From Streptomyces sp. SID10853 (GTDB lineage Bacteria; Actinomycetota; Actinomycetes; Streptomycetales; Streptomycetaceae): a DNA stretch of 38,310 nucleotides. Below are positions 1 through 8,523 of this stretch, in pieces. A program made the position numbers and the translations under genes. How positions within the stretch are numbered: the first letter of the stretch is position 1; each line of letters opens with the position of its first letter. Below the pieces are notes generated by a model, which searched no databases, had not been told where the DNA came from, and saw nothing but the letters and a program-made list of their open reading frames with translations. Where the stretch lies: positions 1 to 38,310 of the forward strand of contig NZ_JAAGLN010000047.1 of the NCBI RefSeq assembly GCF_010548145.1, given 5' to 3'.

Positions 1-1326
1 GACAGGGAGGACTGCGCGGGCCGGGTCGGTGGCGAGGGCAGCGCTGTGGGCGACGGGTCCGGCCGCTGGCGGCCCGTGCTCGCGACCGCGGTCGCGGTGG
101 CGGCGATCGGCGGCGGAGCCGCCGCGCTCAACGCGGGCGGCCTCGGAGGGAACGACAGCGACAAGGGCAGTGTCGCGGCGCCGGTCGCCGCTCTTCCGGG
201 CGGCTTCGCGCCGTGGCGCAAGACCGTGCAGGGCGGCCGTCCCGACATCCCCGACGAGCTGCGCTGCGTCGCGCATGGCGACGCGCTGTTCTGCGGGGGC
301 GGCAGTGTGGTCGCGACCCGCATCAGGGCCTCGGACGGCTCACGGGTGTGGACGGTGAAGAGCCCGGGCGTCCCCGTCCAGGGAGTGCATCTGGTGGGCG
401 CCACCGACGACACCGTGCTCGGATACCGCTTCGCCGCCGAGAATGCCCCGCAGGGACCACCACGTGAGGTGGTGGCCATCGACGCGAACAGCGGCCGGGA
501 GCTGTGGTCCGTGGCGTCCGGCGCCCAGTCGGAGGCCGTCACGGGCCGCAGCCAGGACGCGCTGGTGGTCGGCTCGGCCGTCGTGACCGTCGACTCCTCC
601 AACTCCCGCTTCGAGGCCCGCGACGCGCACAGCGGCAAGGTCATCTGGACGACGCCGTTCCCCACGGGCGCCCAGTGCGCACCCGTCAAGGCGGGCCCGC
701 AGCTCGTCGCGATGTGCGCGAAGAACACGGAGGTGGACGCCGTGACGGTACGCCACCCCACCCTGCACACGCTCGACCGTGCGTCGGGGGCCCTGGGCCG
801 GCCCCTCGCGGTTCGCGGCCCCGCCGTACCGATGGGTGTCGCGAACGGCCGGCTCGTACTCCTCCAGGAGCACCTGGAGGGCGCCGCGCAGGCAGGCTAC
901 GACGGGGTGGCGCGGGTCGACTTGGCCGCGCGGAAGGTCAGTTACTCCCCGCTGCCCAGGTCGTACGAGGGGACACCCGGCATGGTGGACGGCACCTTGT
1001 ACGTGAGCGGGCAGACCGGACTCGTCACGGCGCTCGACCCCGGGACCGGCCGGAAGAAGTGGTCGCGGCAGACGGGTGTGGAGGGTGCTTCGGGACCCGT
1101 CGCGGGAGCGGGCGCGCTGTATTTCAGCTCGGCCACCGGCCGGGTGGTCGCGCTGGCGCCGCGCGGCGGCCGGCCTCTGTGGACGACGAATCCGCAGGCC
1201 GACGGTCTGACGGGCGAGCAGGGCGCGAGCCCGCGTGTGACCGTCGTGGGGCGCGCGGTGGTCGTGGCGGCGGCCAAGAACACCCTCTTCGCCTTCGACG
1301 CGCAGAAGCCGCCGAAGTCGGGCTGA
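1..1326 (+). CDS. PQQ-like beta-propeller repeat protein, 5' end outside window
   Basis: The frame is open from base 1, so the true start is probably upstream; the first in-window start is the GTG at 46 (426 aa from there). Near the N-terminus a hydrophobic stretch (about residues 10-28, RPVLATAVAVAAIGGGAAAL) looks like a single membrane anchor or uncleaved signal. The rest consists of repeats typical of PQQ-enzyme/BamB-like blades, each with a glycine turn followed by a tryptophan: GSRVWTV, GRELWSV, GKVIWTT, GRKKWSR, GRPLWTT. This predicts an extracytoplasmic propeller used for binding or scaffolding rather than catalysis. Streptomyces proteins of this kind often carry a Pro/Gln-rich or kinase N-terminal part, which cannot be checked here. 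The gene converges on the amidohydrolase 29 bases downstream. Confidence 0.82.
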   Translation, partial: DREDCAGRVGGEGSAVGDGSGRWRPVLATAVAVAAIGGGAAALNAGGLGGNDSDKGSVAAPVAALPGGFAPWRKTVQGGRPDIPDELRCVAHGDALFCGGGSVVATRIRASDGSRVWTVKSPGVPVQGVHLVGATDDTVLGYRFAAENAPQGPPREVVAIDANSGRELWSVASGAQSEAVTGRSQDALVVGSAVVTVDSSNSRFEARDAHSGKVIWTTPFPTGAQCAPVKAGPQLVAMCAKNTEVDAVTVRHPTLHTLDRASGALGRPLAVRGPAVPMGVANGRLVLLQEHLEGAAQAGYDGVARVDLAARKVSYSPLPRSYEGTPGMVDGTLYVSGQTGLVTALDPGTGRKKWSRQTGVEGASGPVAGAGALYFSSATGRVVALAPRGGRPLWTTNPQADGLTGEQGASPRVTVVGRAVVVAAAKNTLFAFDAQKPPKSG

Positions 1327-1355
1327 CTCGCGGGGGCACAGCCGGCGCCGGTGGT

Positions 1356-2351
1356 TCAAAGGCCGAGCAGCCGTTCGGCGTTGCGGTGGGCGATGTCGAG
1401 CTTGGCGTCAGCCGGCAGGTCGCAGTTCTCCAGGAAGCTGCGGGCGCCCGCGTTGCCGACGAAGGGGTAGTCGACGGAGTAGATCATTCGGTCGGTGCCC
1501 AGGACGTCGGTGCAGAAGCGCAGGTGCGGTGTGGTGAACATGCCGCTGGGCGTGTAGTGGACGTTCTGGCGTACGTAGTCGCCGATGGTTCGGTCGAGTC
1601 CCGTCGCCCGCTGGGGAAGTGCCTCGTCGAGGCGGTCCAGGAACCAGGGGACCATCTCGCCCCAGTGCCCGAGAATGAACTGCAGGTCCGGGTAACGGTC
1701 CAGTGCTCCGCTGAGTACGAGGTGGAGGAAGTGGATGCCCGACTCGTTGTGCCATCCCCATCCGGCGGTGGCGAACCGCGTGGCGACCACGGGATCGAGG
1801 CCCGCCTCGTAGTTGACCGCGCTGGTGCTCCGGGTGGGCGGGGCCGGGTGGAGATAGACCGGGACCCTCAGCTCGGCGGCCGCCCGCAGGATGGGGTCGA
1901 AGCGCTCGGCCGACAGGAACTCGTCGTCCGTACGGCCGTGGATGAGCGTGCCGACGTGGCCGAGTTCCTCGACGGCGCGCTTGAGTTCGGCCGGGGCCTG
2001 GTCCGGGGCGGACGTGGGCAGCGAGGCGAAGGCGGCGAAGCGGTCGGGGTGGCGTGCGCAGGCCGCCGCCAGCCGGTCGTTGACTGCCCGCACCAGCTCG
2101 GGCGCCACGTCGGCAGGCAGGAACTGCGTGGTGAGGTTGGACAGCACCTGCATGTCGATGCCGTGCGCGTCCATGTCGGCGATGCGCCCTGTGTCGAGGT
2201 CCTCCAACTCCTCGGGGGTGGGGCAGTAGGGCAGACCGCTCGCGGGCGAGTACGCCGTTCCGAAATGCGGGCTCACTTCCGTCGTGCGCCCGGCCGAGGC
2301 CTGCGCCACCGCGGTGTCGAGCGTGTGTTCCTCGATGGTGATCAGCTTCAT
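1356..2351 (-). CDS. amidohydrolase_2 family, gamma-resorcylate decarboxylase-like
   Basis: A 331-aa protein of the ACMSD/amidohydrolase_2 family of metal-dependent non-oxidative decarboxylases. The N-terminus has E7-E8-H9, the E-x-H metal motif used by gamma-resorcylate-type decarboxylases in place of the H-x-H of hydrolases. Further family signatures are the HP in VYLHPAPPTRS, the ILGHWGEMVPW block, and the aspartate in YSVDYPF near the C-terminus. The length matches the family (about 325-340 aa). The substrate is probably an aromatic carboxylic acid; this is inferred from the family only. The start lies six bases beyond the stop codon of the preceding NTF2-fold gene, so the two form one leftward operon under the divergent LysR gene. 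A hydrolase or hydratase role is the main alternative. Confidence 0.8.
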   Translation of the reverse strand: MKLITIEEHTLDTAVAQASAGRTTEVSPHFGTAYSPASGLPYCPTPEELEDLDTGRIADMDAHGIDMQVLSNLTTQFLPADVAPELVRAVNDRLAAACARHPDRFAAFASLPTSAPDQAPAELKRAVEELGHVGTLIHGRTDDEFLSAERFDPILRAAAELRVPVYLHPAPPTRSTSAVNYEAGLDPVVATRFATAGWGWHNESGIHFLHLVLSGALDRYPDLQFILGHWGEMVPWFLDRLDEALPQRATGLDRTIGDYVRQNVHYTPSGMFTTPHLRFCTDVLGTDRMIYSVDYPFVGNAGARSFLENCDLPADAKLDIAHRNAERLLGL

Positions 2352-2357
2352 GTCGCG

Positions 2358-2957
2358 TCACGCTCCGGCTTCTGAGGAGAGCCAGGCGAAGGCCGACTCC
2401 TTGATGTCGCGTTCCAGTTCGCTGCCCTGTGTCGCGAAGGTCCGCTCGACGGGGAACCCGCTCTGGTCGAGCAGGTAGGCCAACGCGCCGTACTCGCTGG
2501 GGTACTTGGCCACCACCTTGTCGTCGACTTCGGTGACACCGGCGGGGAAGGTGAAGGTCGCGAAGTCGTACACGCTCTTGCGGTCGGCGATCCGCCACAC
2601 GCCGTCCCGGCGCTCGACCCGGTCGATGAAACGGTTGTGGCCGTTGCAGCCGAGGCCGAGGCTGCCGTTCTCGACGACGATCACCGCGTTGGTCTCGGCG
2701 ACTGCCCGGGTTCCGTCGGCCGAGAACGTCACGTACGGGGCGGTGATGAGGTGCTTGGTCCGCAGACCGGTGGAGGCCATGCGGGTGGACGCGTCGACGA
2801 AGTCGGTGGCCAGGCCCTCGAACCAGGTGATCTCGATCCGGGCGTCGGGGTGGAAGAGGTCCCGCAGGCGGTCCCACCGTCCCTGATCACGGTGGATCCA
2901 GCCGGTCATGAGGTCGGCGATGTCCTGGCGGTCCTGAAGCGTCGGTGCTGTAGGCAT
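2358..2957 (-). CDS. SnoaL/NTF2-fold protein (nuclear transport factor 2 family)
   Basis: A 199-aa protein of the SnoaL_4 type. The opening block, with the LQDRQDIADLMTGW helix followed by DQGRWDRLRDLFHPDARIEI, is characteristic of this cone-shaped fold. Members include dehydratases, isomerases, cyclases and small aromatic-binding proteins, so the reaction is not determined. I chose the ATG at 2957 (MPTAPTLQ) because the alternative 12 codons upstream would run into the palindromes of the control region. It is the first gene of a leftward pair with the amidohydrolase, divergent from the LysR gene, which suggests a shared aromatic substrate. Confidence 0.78.
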   Translation of the reverse strand: MPTAPTLQDRQDIADLMTGWIHRDQGRWDRLRDLFHPDARIEITWFEGLATDFVDASTRMASTGLRTKHLITAPYVTFSADGTRAVAETNAVIVVENGSLGLGCNGHNRFIDRVERRDGVWRIADRKSVYDFATFTFPAGVTEVDDKVVAKYPSEYGALAYLLDQSGFPVERTFATQGSELERDIKESAFAWLSSEAGA

Positions 2958-2982
2958 ATCTCGAGTCTGCGTCCGAAGCGTC

Positions 2983-3011
2983 GATAGATCCAATTGATAG
3001 ATCTGATCTAT
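2983..3011. promoter_or_regulatory. probable LysR operator in divergent promoter
   Basis: A perfect inverted repeat ATAGATC-T-GATCTAT lies at 2997-3011 and has the T-N11-A form expected of LysR-type sites. A direct copy of its left half, GATAGATC, lies at 2983-2990, 13 bases upstream. Both are in the 83-base gap between the divergent starts at 2957 and 3041, the usual place for LysR autoregulation and activation of the divergent operon. The A/T content stands out against the GC-rich surroundings. Confidence 0.7.
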
Positions 3012-3040
3012 TGTTCGGTGAAAACGATCGGAGAGGCCGC

Positions 3041-3976
3041 GTGGAACTTCGACACCTGCGCTACTTCGTGGCGGTCGCCGAGGACCGCCACTTCGGACGG
3101 GCGGCCGCGCGGCTGCACGTCACGCAGTCGACGCTGAGCACCCAGGTGAAGGCGCTGGAGCACGAGGTGGGAGGCCCGGTCTTCGTCCGCACCAGCCGCC
3201 GGGTCGAACTGACGGAGGCGGGAGAGCTGCTCCTCGTCGAGGCCCGACGCACGCTCAGGCAGGCCGATCGGGCCCTGGACATCGCCCGCCAGTCGGTCAG
3301 AGGCGAGACCGGCGCGGTACGCATCGGATTCTCCGGTATCGCGGTGCTCGAAGGCGGACTGGCCACGGACCTGCGCCGCTTCCACCTGGCACACCCGCGG
3401 GTCGAGCTCCACGTGAGCGAACTGCCGCCCGCCGCTCAGGTGCAGGGCCTGCGCGAGGGCAGCCTCGACGTCGGATACAGCCCCGACAACGGACTCGGCG
3501 ACGTGGGCGATCTCGTCGTACGGCGAGGACTGCGCACGACCCTGTCGATCGCCGTACGCCACGATCATCCACTGGCGGCCGCCGCCTCGCTCTCGCTCGC
3601 CGACCTGGCGGGCGAGAACCTCGTCGTGTACGCGGCCGACGAGGACGACGACAGCGTGCTCGACCGGCTGGGGACGGAGCAGTGGGCAGGCGTCCACCGG
3701 GTGACGGGCACCCTCGGCGCGCTCGTGCTGGCCTCGGCCGGTGCCGGAGTGGCCGTCGTCCCCACCGCCACGGAGCGCATCGGACTGCCGGATCTCGTCT
3801 ACCGGCCCCTGCGTGACATGGCGGCCGACGTGGAGGTGGTGACGCTCAGCCGCCCCGACGAACTCGCCGGCGCGGTGCGCGCGTTCGTCAGCTCCTGGGG
3901 CCGGACGGCCGTCCAGGTCAGGCGGTCTGCAGCGGAAGCTGCAGATACGAGGCGCGGTCACCGCCGGTGTGGATGA
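3041..3976 (+). CDS. LysR-family transcriptional regulator
   Basis: A 311-aa LysR protein. The N-terminal winged helix-turn-helix is clear (ELRHLRYFVAVAEDRHFGRA followed by LHVTQSTLSTQVKALE), then a typical linker helix and a periplasmic-binding-protein-like effector domain (GAVRIGFSGIAV onward). The GTG at 3041 is preferred: it gives the canonical start two residues before LRHLRYF and has GGAGAGG just upstream. It is divergent from the amidohydrolase/NTF2 operon and probably controls it in response to an aromatic inducer. The last ~20 codons overlap the 3' end of the convergent CocE-type gene by 59 bases, and that tail (RRSAAEAADTRRGHRRCG) looks unlike LysR sequence, so the original stop may have been lost. 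Confidence 0.9.
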   Translation: MELRHLRYFVAVAEDRHFGRAAARLHVTQSTLSTQVKALEHEVGGPVFVRTSRRVELTEAGELLLVEARRTLRQADRALDIARQSVRGETGAVRIGFSGIAVLEGGLATDLRRFHLAHPRVELHVSELPPAAQVQGLREGSLDVGYSPDNGLGDVGDLVVRRGLRTTLSIAVRHDHPLAAAASLSLADLAGENLVVYAADEDDDSVLDRLGTEQWAGVHRVTGTLGALVLASAGAGVAVVPTATERIGLPDLVYRPLRDMAADVEVVTLSRPDELAGAVRAFVSSWGRTAVQVRRSAAEAADTRRGHRRCG

Positions 3977-5660
3977 TGTGCCGGCCGCTGTTGGCGGGCT
4001 CGTACTCGCGAATTCCGGGCATCATCGTGCCCAGCAGCGACCGCCCACTGATGACGAGCCGGAGCTGTTCGCCGGCTCGGAAGGTGAGGCCGACCGGCAG
4101 GAGGTCGATCTCGACGTCGACGACCTCACCGGGGGAGAGCTTCTCGACCCGGTCGAAAGTGTGAGCCGGAACGTCGTCGGTCGCCAGCTCCTTGTCCAGG
4201 TGGCGCATCGAGACGCGCAGCCGTCCGTCGGAGCCCTTGTACCGCAGGATGGAGGCGCCCCGCTCGGTGACGTCCTGGGCGAGCGCGCCCTGGTTGAGCG
4301 CGGTGAACGCCTGGAGCGGTGTGCCCTGGGCGTCGAGCTTCTGCACGAGGACGAACAGGTCCATGTCGTCCGAGCCGTCCGCCTCGACCCACAGGTGTGC
4401 CTTCGGGTACCCGACCAGGGTCGTCTCCTCGTCGAAGCGTGCTACGAAGGACACCAGGTCCGGGTTGGACGCGACGGCATACCCTGCCGTCGCCTCGACG
4501 GCGGGCGCGGCCGTCGACAGGGTCCGGGTGCGTCCGTCGAGGTAGTACTTCGTCGACGTGGTGTCGGCCGGCGGGAACTGGTCGGCCGGGACGTTGATCC
4601 GGTCCCCGCCCTGCAGGTCGAGGAGGGAGTAGCGGACGCGGGGCGTCTGCTCCCAGCCGTTGTCCTCCCCCTTGAGGGTGTGGTCGAAGAAGTGGCGCAG
4701 GTCCTCGACGTTGGCCTCGTCGTAGTAGTCGGGCCATTCCTGGCTGTTGTGGACGCGCAGCCACTTGTCCTCGGACGCCATCCGCCGCCAGGCGCGGAAC
4801 GTACCGGCCGTGTGCAGGGTGTTGGAGTAACTGGCGACGACGTACGCCGGAACGTTGATCTTCTCGAACTGCGGGGTCTTGTTCTCCCACAGGTCGTCCA
4901 TCAGCGGGTGGTGCTCGGCCTCGGCGAGGATGTCCTCCTTGCGGGCCTTGCCGAAGTAGCTGTTGTCCTGGAGTTGCCGGGCGAAGCCGGTGTCGGGCAT
5001 GCCGCCGCGGAGCACCAGGTCGCGGTAGACGTCGCTGACGCCCTCCCACGGGTTGATCGCGGCCAGGTGCGGCGGCTGCTCGGCCGCGGTGAACCACTGG
5101 GAGACCGCGAGGTACGAGGTTCCGCTCATCGCGACCTTGCCGGTGCACCAGTCCTGGACGCCCAGCCACTCGATCAGGTCGTAACAGTCCCGGCCCTCCT
5201 GGCGGTCCCAGATAACACTGTCGCCCTCGGAGTTGGCCACGCCCCGGATGTCCGGGTTGCAGATCGCATAGCCGTGCGCGCACCAGTAGGCCGGGTCGGG
5301 GCCCTCGAACTTCTCCAGGCCGGAGACGATGCCGTTGTGGAGGCCGACCATGCCGAAGATGCCCATCACGCTGGCGGACGTGCCCTGGCCCTTGCCGTAC
5401 GGGCTCCACGCCACGATGACCGGCAACCGCTCGGCCCCGGCAGGGCGGAAGACGTCCACGTAGATCGTGAAGCCGTCACGGAGTGTTACCGGCACGTCCT
5501 TGTCGAGGACGATGTCGACAGGCAAGGGCTTGAACGGCGGAGCGATCTGGGAGCCCGCCTTCAGGGTCCGCGTTCCGGGCTCGAAGTCGCTCAGGATCCC
5601 GTACCGGGCGCCCGGCTCCAAGGGCTGGGAGGGCGTGAATACCTTCTGGCCGTCACTCAT
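3918..5660 (-). CDS. CocE/NonD family hydrolase (X-Pro dipeptidyl-peptidase S15 type)
   Basis: A 580-aa alpha/beta hydrolase of the S15/CocE group, which cleaves esters or amides with acyl groups such as benzoyl or X-Pro. Visible elements are the oxyanion tyrosine region WSPYGKG (Y88), the nucleophile motif GTSYLA (Ser182), a probable His region VHNSQEWPDYY, and the C-terminal jelly-roll half typical of CocE (from about residue 390). The start has AGGAG six bases upstream. It is divergent from a TetR gene with a palindrome in between, so it is likely repressed by it. No signal peptide is seen, implying a cytoplasmic enzyme. The substrate cannot be predicted. Confidence 0.88.
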   Translation of the reverse strand: MSDGQKVFTPSQPLEPGARYGILSDFEPGTRTLKAGSQIAPPFKPLPVDIVLDKDVPVTLRDGFTIYVDVFRPAGAERLPVIVAWSPYGKGQGTSASVMGIFGMVGLHNGIVSGLEKFEGPDPAYWCAHGYAICNPDIRGVANSEGDSVIWDRQEGRDCYDLIEWLGVQDWCTGKVAMSGTSYLAVSQWFTAAEQPPHLAAINPWEGVSDVYRDLVLRGGMPDTGFARQLQDNSYFGKARKEDILAEAEHHPLMDDLWENKTPQFEKINVPAYVVASYSNTLHTAGTFRAWRRMASEDKWLRVHNSQEWPDYYDEANVEDLRHFFDHTLKGEDNGWEQTPRVRYSLLDLQGGDRINVPADQFPPADTTSTKYYLDGRTRTLSTAAPAVEATAGYAVASNPDLVSFVARFDEETTLVGYPKAHLWVEADGSDDMDLFVLVQKLDAQGTPLQAFTALNQGALAQDVTERGASILRYKGSDGRLRVSMRHLDKELATDDVPAHTFDRVEKLSPGEVVDVEIDLLPVGLTFRAGEQLRLVISGRSLLGTMMPGIREYEPANSGRHIIHTGGDRASYLQLPLQTA

Positions 5661-5733
5661 GGTGCGCTCCTCGCGTCTCTCCGTCCGAGGACGGGCTCTG
5701 CCGACATTTCGAGCGTAAGCCTGCGGCCAGCGA

Positions 5734-5752
5734 AACTCAACGCTGTTGAGTT
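5734..5752. promoter_or_regulatory. probable TetR operator between hydrolase and tetR
   Basis: A perfect inverted repeat AACTCAAC-GCT-GTTGAGTT lies 25 bases before the TetR start and 74 bases before the hydrolase start. Position and form fit a TetR site controlling both divergent genes. Confidence 0.68.
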
Positions 5753-5776
5753 CGTTGACCTGGGTAACTTGAGGGC

Positions 5777-6397
5777 ATGACTGCGCGTACCAGCTCCGCC
5801 TCCGCCACCCGACGCGGACGTCGGCCGGGAGTGAACACGACCCGGCAGGCGATCCTCAGTGCCGCCCGCGCCCGCTTCACCGCCGACGGATTCGGCCGGA
5901 CCACCATTCGGCGGGTCGCGGCCGACGCCGGCGTCGACGCGTCCCTGGTGATGCAGTTCTTCCGGTCGAAGAGCGAGCTGTTCGCCGAGGTCATGTCCGT
6001 CCCCGCCGAGGCGTTGACGCACTTCAGCGAAGCGTTCGCGGGGACGGACGACAAGCTGGGGGAGCGGGTGGTCCGAGCCTTCCTCGATGTGTGGGAAGTG
6101 GACTCCCGGACGTCCGAGCCGCTCATGGCGATGCTTCGTGGCGCCGTCGTTAACGACCAGGTGAACGAGCAGCTGCGCGAGTTCATCCAGGCCCGGTTCT
6201 TCGCCGCTGCTGTCGCATCGCGGGGCGGCGATGCCGACGACGTGATGCTTCGCGCGGGGATCGTCTCGTCGATGCTCGTCGGCCTTGTCGTGGGGCGAGG
6301 TGTGGTCGGCGTCCCCACGCTCGCCGCGGCGGAGCGTGAGAAGCTGATCATGCTCGTCGGGCCCGCCGTGCAGAGCGTGCTGGTTCCGACGCCGTAG
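5777..6397 (+). CDS. TetR-family transcriptional regulator
   Basis: A 206-aa TetR protein. The N-terminal DNA-binding domain shows TRQAILSAARARFTADGFGR, then TTIRRVAADAGVDASLVMQF and the FRSKSELF block (about residues 22-68). The C-terminal ligand domain is typical of actinobacterial members in the TetR_C_17 style (MLRGAVVNDQ; a C-terminal MLVGLVVGR helix). The start at 5777 has GAGGG directly adjacent, too close for a normal ribosome site, so the message may be leaderless or the GTG at 5831 may be used. It likely represses the divergent CocE-type hydrolase through the palindrome at 5734-5752. Confidence 0.9.
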   Translation: MTARTSSASATRRGRRPGVNTTRQAILSAARARFTADGFGRTTIRRVAADAGVDASLVMQFFRSKSELFAEVMSVPAEALTHFSEAFAGTDDKLGERVVRAFLDVWEVDSRTSEPLMAMLRGAVVNDQVNEQLREFIQARFFAAAVASRGGDADDVMLRAGIVSSMLVGLVVGRGVVGVPTLAAAEREKLIMLVGPAVQSVLVPTP

Positions 6398-6423
6398 CCC
6401 AGCGACGGGAAGGGGACGGCTGC

Positions 6424-6669
6424 ATGGCAGCGATCGACGGCCGCATGTACATCGAAGGGCGACGCGTAGCCTGCCCGTCCGACCTGGAAGAGGCCGCCGA
6501 TCAGCTGGAGTGCTCCGGGGCGGTGGCCCGGATCGGGCCCGAGGCGATGCTCAAGGCGTTCGTCGATGTCATCGTCGACGGGTATGCGCCGGTCGTCGCC
6601 GGGCTGATGAACGACATCGACGAGATCGAGGACAGCCTGTTCGGTGAGGGGAACGAGCACTGGACGTAG
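6424..6669 (+). pseudogene. corA: corA magnesium transporter remnant
   Basis: This 81-codon frame starts like a Streptomyces CorA (MYIEGRRVACPSDLEEA). At about residue 35 it jumps to sequence from the middle of the protein: IGPEAMLKAFVDVIVDGYAP, then VVAGLMNDIDEIEDSLF. Intact CorA has well over 100 residues between these blocks, then the long helix, two membrane segments and the GMN motif, all absent. It is therefore an internally deleted and 3'-truncated remnant. A good ribosome site (AAGGGGA) survives, so a short peptide could still be made. Confidence 0.72.
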
Positions 6670-7337
6670 GGCTGTGGGGCGTTTTCAAATGGGGCCGCTG
6701 GTTGTGACCGGTTTTCCCGGAGCTCTGGACAGGCGACGGTGGCGAGAGTGTGGACACCCCGGCGTCTCCACGACGGCTGGAACGACAACGTCGAGCAGGT
6801 CCACATCGCCTGCACAGTGGGCACGGAATGCGTCCTGACTCCGAACACGCCTCAGCGCAACGACGCGATGATCGACCACCCCGACGCACCCGTCACCCTC
6901 CTTCACGCAGCGTGCACGACGCCCCCCGGTAGGCCCCTGAGCGTCACAGGCAGCCCCGCAGTGTCACCGAGGCGTAGGGGTGTGGTGTGAGCCGTCGCCG
7001 CACCCTTGCGCAGTCGTCGCTGCGGACACTTATGGCGATGGCATCGCCGGGCGGGAGTGCGTCCACGCCGTCCGGATTCTGACGTATTTGGGCGAACTCG
7101 TCCGCGAGCGGGAGCGTGCTCCTGAGGCTATCCCCGGCGCTCATCCCGTCACTCTCGCCGGTCTGGCACGGGGCACACGCTCGACTTGATAGTTAGGGCT
7201 CTATGTGTTTGACTTCTAACTATTACAGGGTGAGGGATTCCCCGGCGAATCCGGCGTGGATTCCACCTGGGCCGGTGGTCCGGCATCGCATGTGGGCTCC
7301 CGCGTGAGTGCGGTCGAATCGCAGGAAAAGAGGCATC
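6670..7337. other. intergenic stretch without a supported gene
   Basis: No frame here has a recognisable domain. The most plausible is a 66-codon leftward frame at 6944-7144 (MSAGDSLRSTLPLADEF...) with fairly high GC3, but it lacks a good ribosome site and any recognised similarity. A rightward frame at 6739-6990 looks no better. The stretch sits between a decayed corA and a frameshifted hydrolase, so it may be debris. Its right end carries the A/T-rich repeat described separately. Confidence 0.5.
7186..7232 (+). promoter_or_regulatory. A/T-rich inverted repeat, probable MarR site for the SGNH/ABM/methyltransferase operon
   Basis: The arms ATAGTTAG (7189-7196) and CTAACTAT (7216-7223) are exactly complementary, with 19 bases between. 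The right arm is part of CTAACTATTACAGGGTG, which closely matches CTAATTATTAGACTGGGTG in front of the MarR gene at 9904. TTGACT at 7209-7214 could be a -35 element, but I see no convincing -10. The site is about 110 bases before the hydrolase start. Confidence 0.55.
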
Positions 7338-8470
7338 GTGAGTCAGTGGCAGACAGGCTGGATGCAAGCGGTCGCGGACTTTCGCGACCTCGACAGGGCC
7401 GGTACCGATGAGACGCTGCGCGTGCATGTGGTGTCGGCGGTCGCCGGTGAACGCGCACGGGTGAAACTGAGTAATCGCTTCGGTTCCGGGCCCCTGAACG
7501 TGGGGGCGCTTTCCGTCTCGGGAGGAGGCCAGGCGGTATCCGCCCGGTTCGCGGGGCGGACAGACGTCACGGTGTCGGCAGGGCAGGAGTGCTGGAGCGA
7601 CCCGCTCGATGTGGCGGTCCTGCGCGGCGGCAAGGTGACGGTTGACCTGTACCTCCCGACGTCGACGGTGCACGCGACGGGCAACTCTCGCGGATGCTCA
7701 TGGAAGTCTCGGAGCCGGGCGACCACGTCGGCTCACCCGACTTCCCTGCGGTCGAGCTCCCCACCGTCGAGGCCCCCGACGGCAGCCGTCTCCCCCTGCC
7801 GGTGCCCTTCGTCTGCGGCTTGGAGGTGTTCGGACCCGAGGTCCCGGTGACGGCCGTGTGCCTTGGTGACTCGATCACCGCCGGCGGCTGGCCCGAGGGT
7901 GCCCAGGAGCTGCTCGCGCCGCGGCTCGATGTGGTCATGCTGAATGCGGGCATCGCCGGCAATCGGCTGCGGACCGATCCGGGCGCGTCCATCGCCTCGT
8001 TCGGCCCGTCCGGGGTATCGCGCTTCGAAAGCGATGTCCTCTCCGTCGCGGCGGCGAGCGACGTCGTCATCGCGCTGGGGACCAATGACCTGGGACTCCC
8101 TGGCGCCGCCGCGCCCCTGGCGGACCTGCCCTCGGCCCAGCAGATGATCAATTCGTACCGGCGTCTTTCCGACCGGGCCGCGGAGGCGGGACTCGGCGTG
8201 ACGATCGCGACGATCACACCGTTCCTGGGGGCGGAAGGCTACGACGGCACCCGGGAAGAGATCCGGCGTGTCGTTAACGACTGGATCCGTACAGCGGCGC
8301 CGCACTGCGTCGACTTCGACGCGGCACTCCGGGACGCGCAGAACCCCCGGCGGCTCGCGGAGGCGTACGACTCGGGCGACCATCTGCACCCCAACACCGC
8401 CGGTACTGCTCGCCTGGCGCACACCATGGCGGCACATCTGGCGCGCCGTCACGGCTTCGCCGTCGACTGA
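7338..8470 (+). pseudogene. SGNH/GDSL hydrolase, frameshifted
   Basis: Together the two frames cover an SGNH hydrolase of about 375 codons. The first frame starts at GTG 7338 (AGAGG upstream) and encodes the N-terminal beta-sandwich-like domain (ETLRVHVVSAVAGERARVKL, SNRFGSGPLNVGALSVSG). After STVHATGNS (about 7686) similarity moves to the frame containing EPGDHVGSPDFPAVELP. That frame then carries all four SGNH blocks: GDSIT (Ser), the NAGIAGNRL Gly block, GTND (Asn) and DHLHP (Asp-His). The shift falls within about 7680-7700. Either the gene is recently inactivated, or a separate catalytic-domain product starts at ATG 7694, or the base is a sequencing error. It leads a probable operon with the ABM and methyltransferase genes. 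Confidence 0.8.
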
Positions 8471-8523
8471 GCCCACGGGCAGGCGCCTGAACCATCCGAA
8501 CCATCAGAGATCAGGAGATCGAC

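Noticed and set aside
504..2375. Long open frame on the plus strand over the propeller gene and amidohydrolase
   Set aside because: It is antisense or out of frame to two well-supported genes and shows Arg/Gly-rich shadow composition; GC-rich DNA produces such frames.
3969..5780. 603-codon plus-strand frame antisense to the CocE-type hydrolase
   Set aside because: Shadow of a clear family member on the other strand; no recognisable domain.
6739..6990. 83-codon plus-strand frame in the corA-SGNH gap
   Set aside because: No ribosome site, no recognised similarity, ambiguous codon use.
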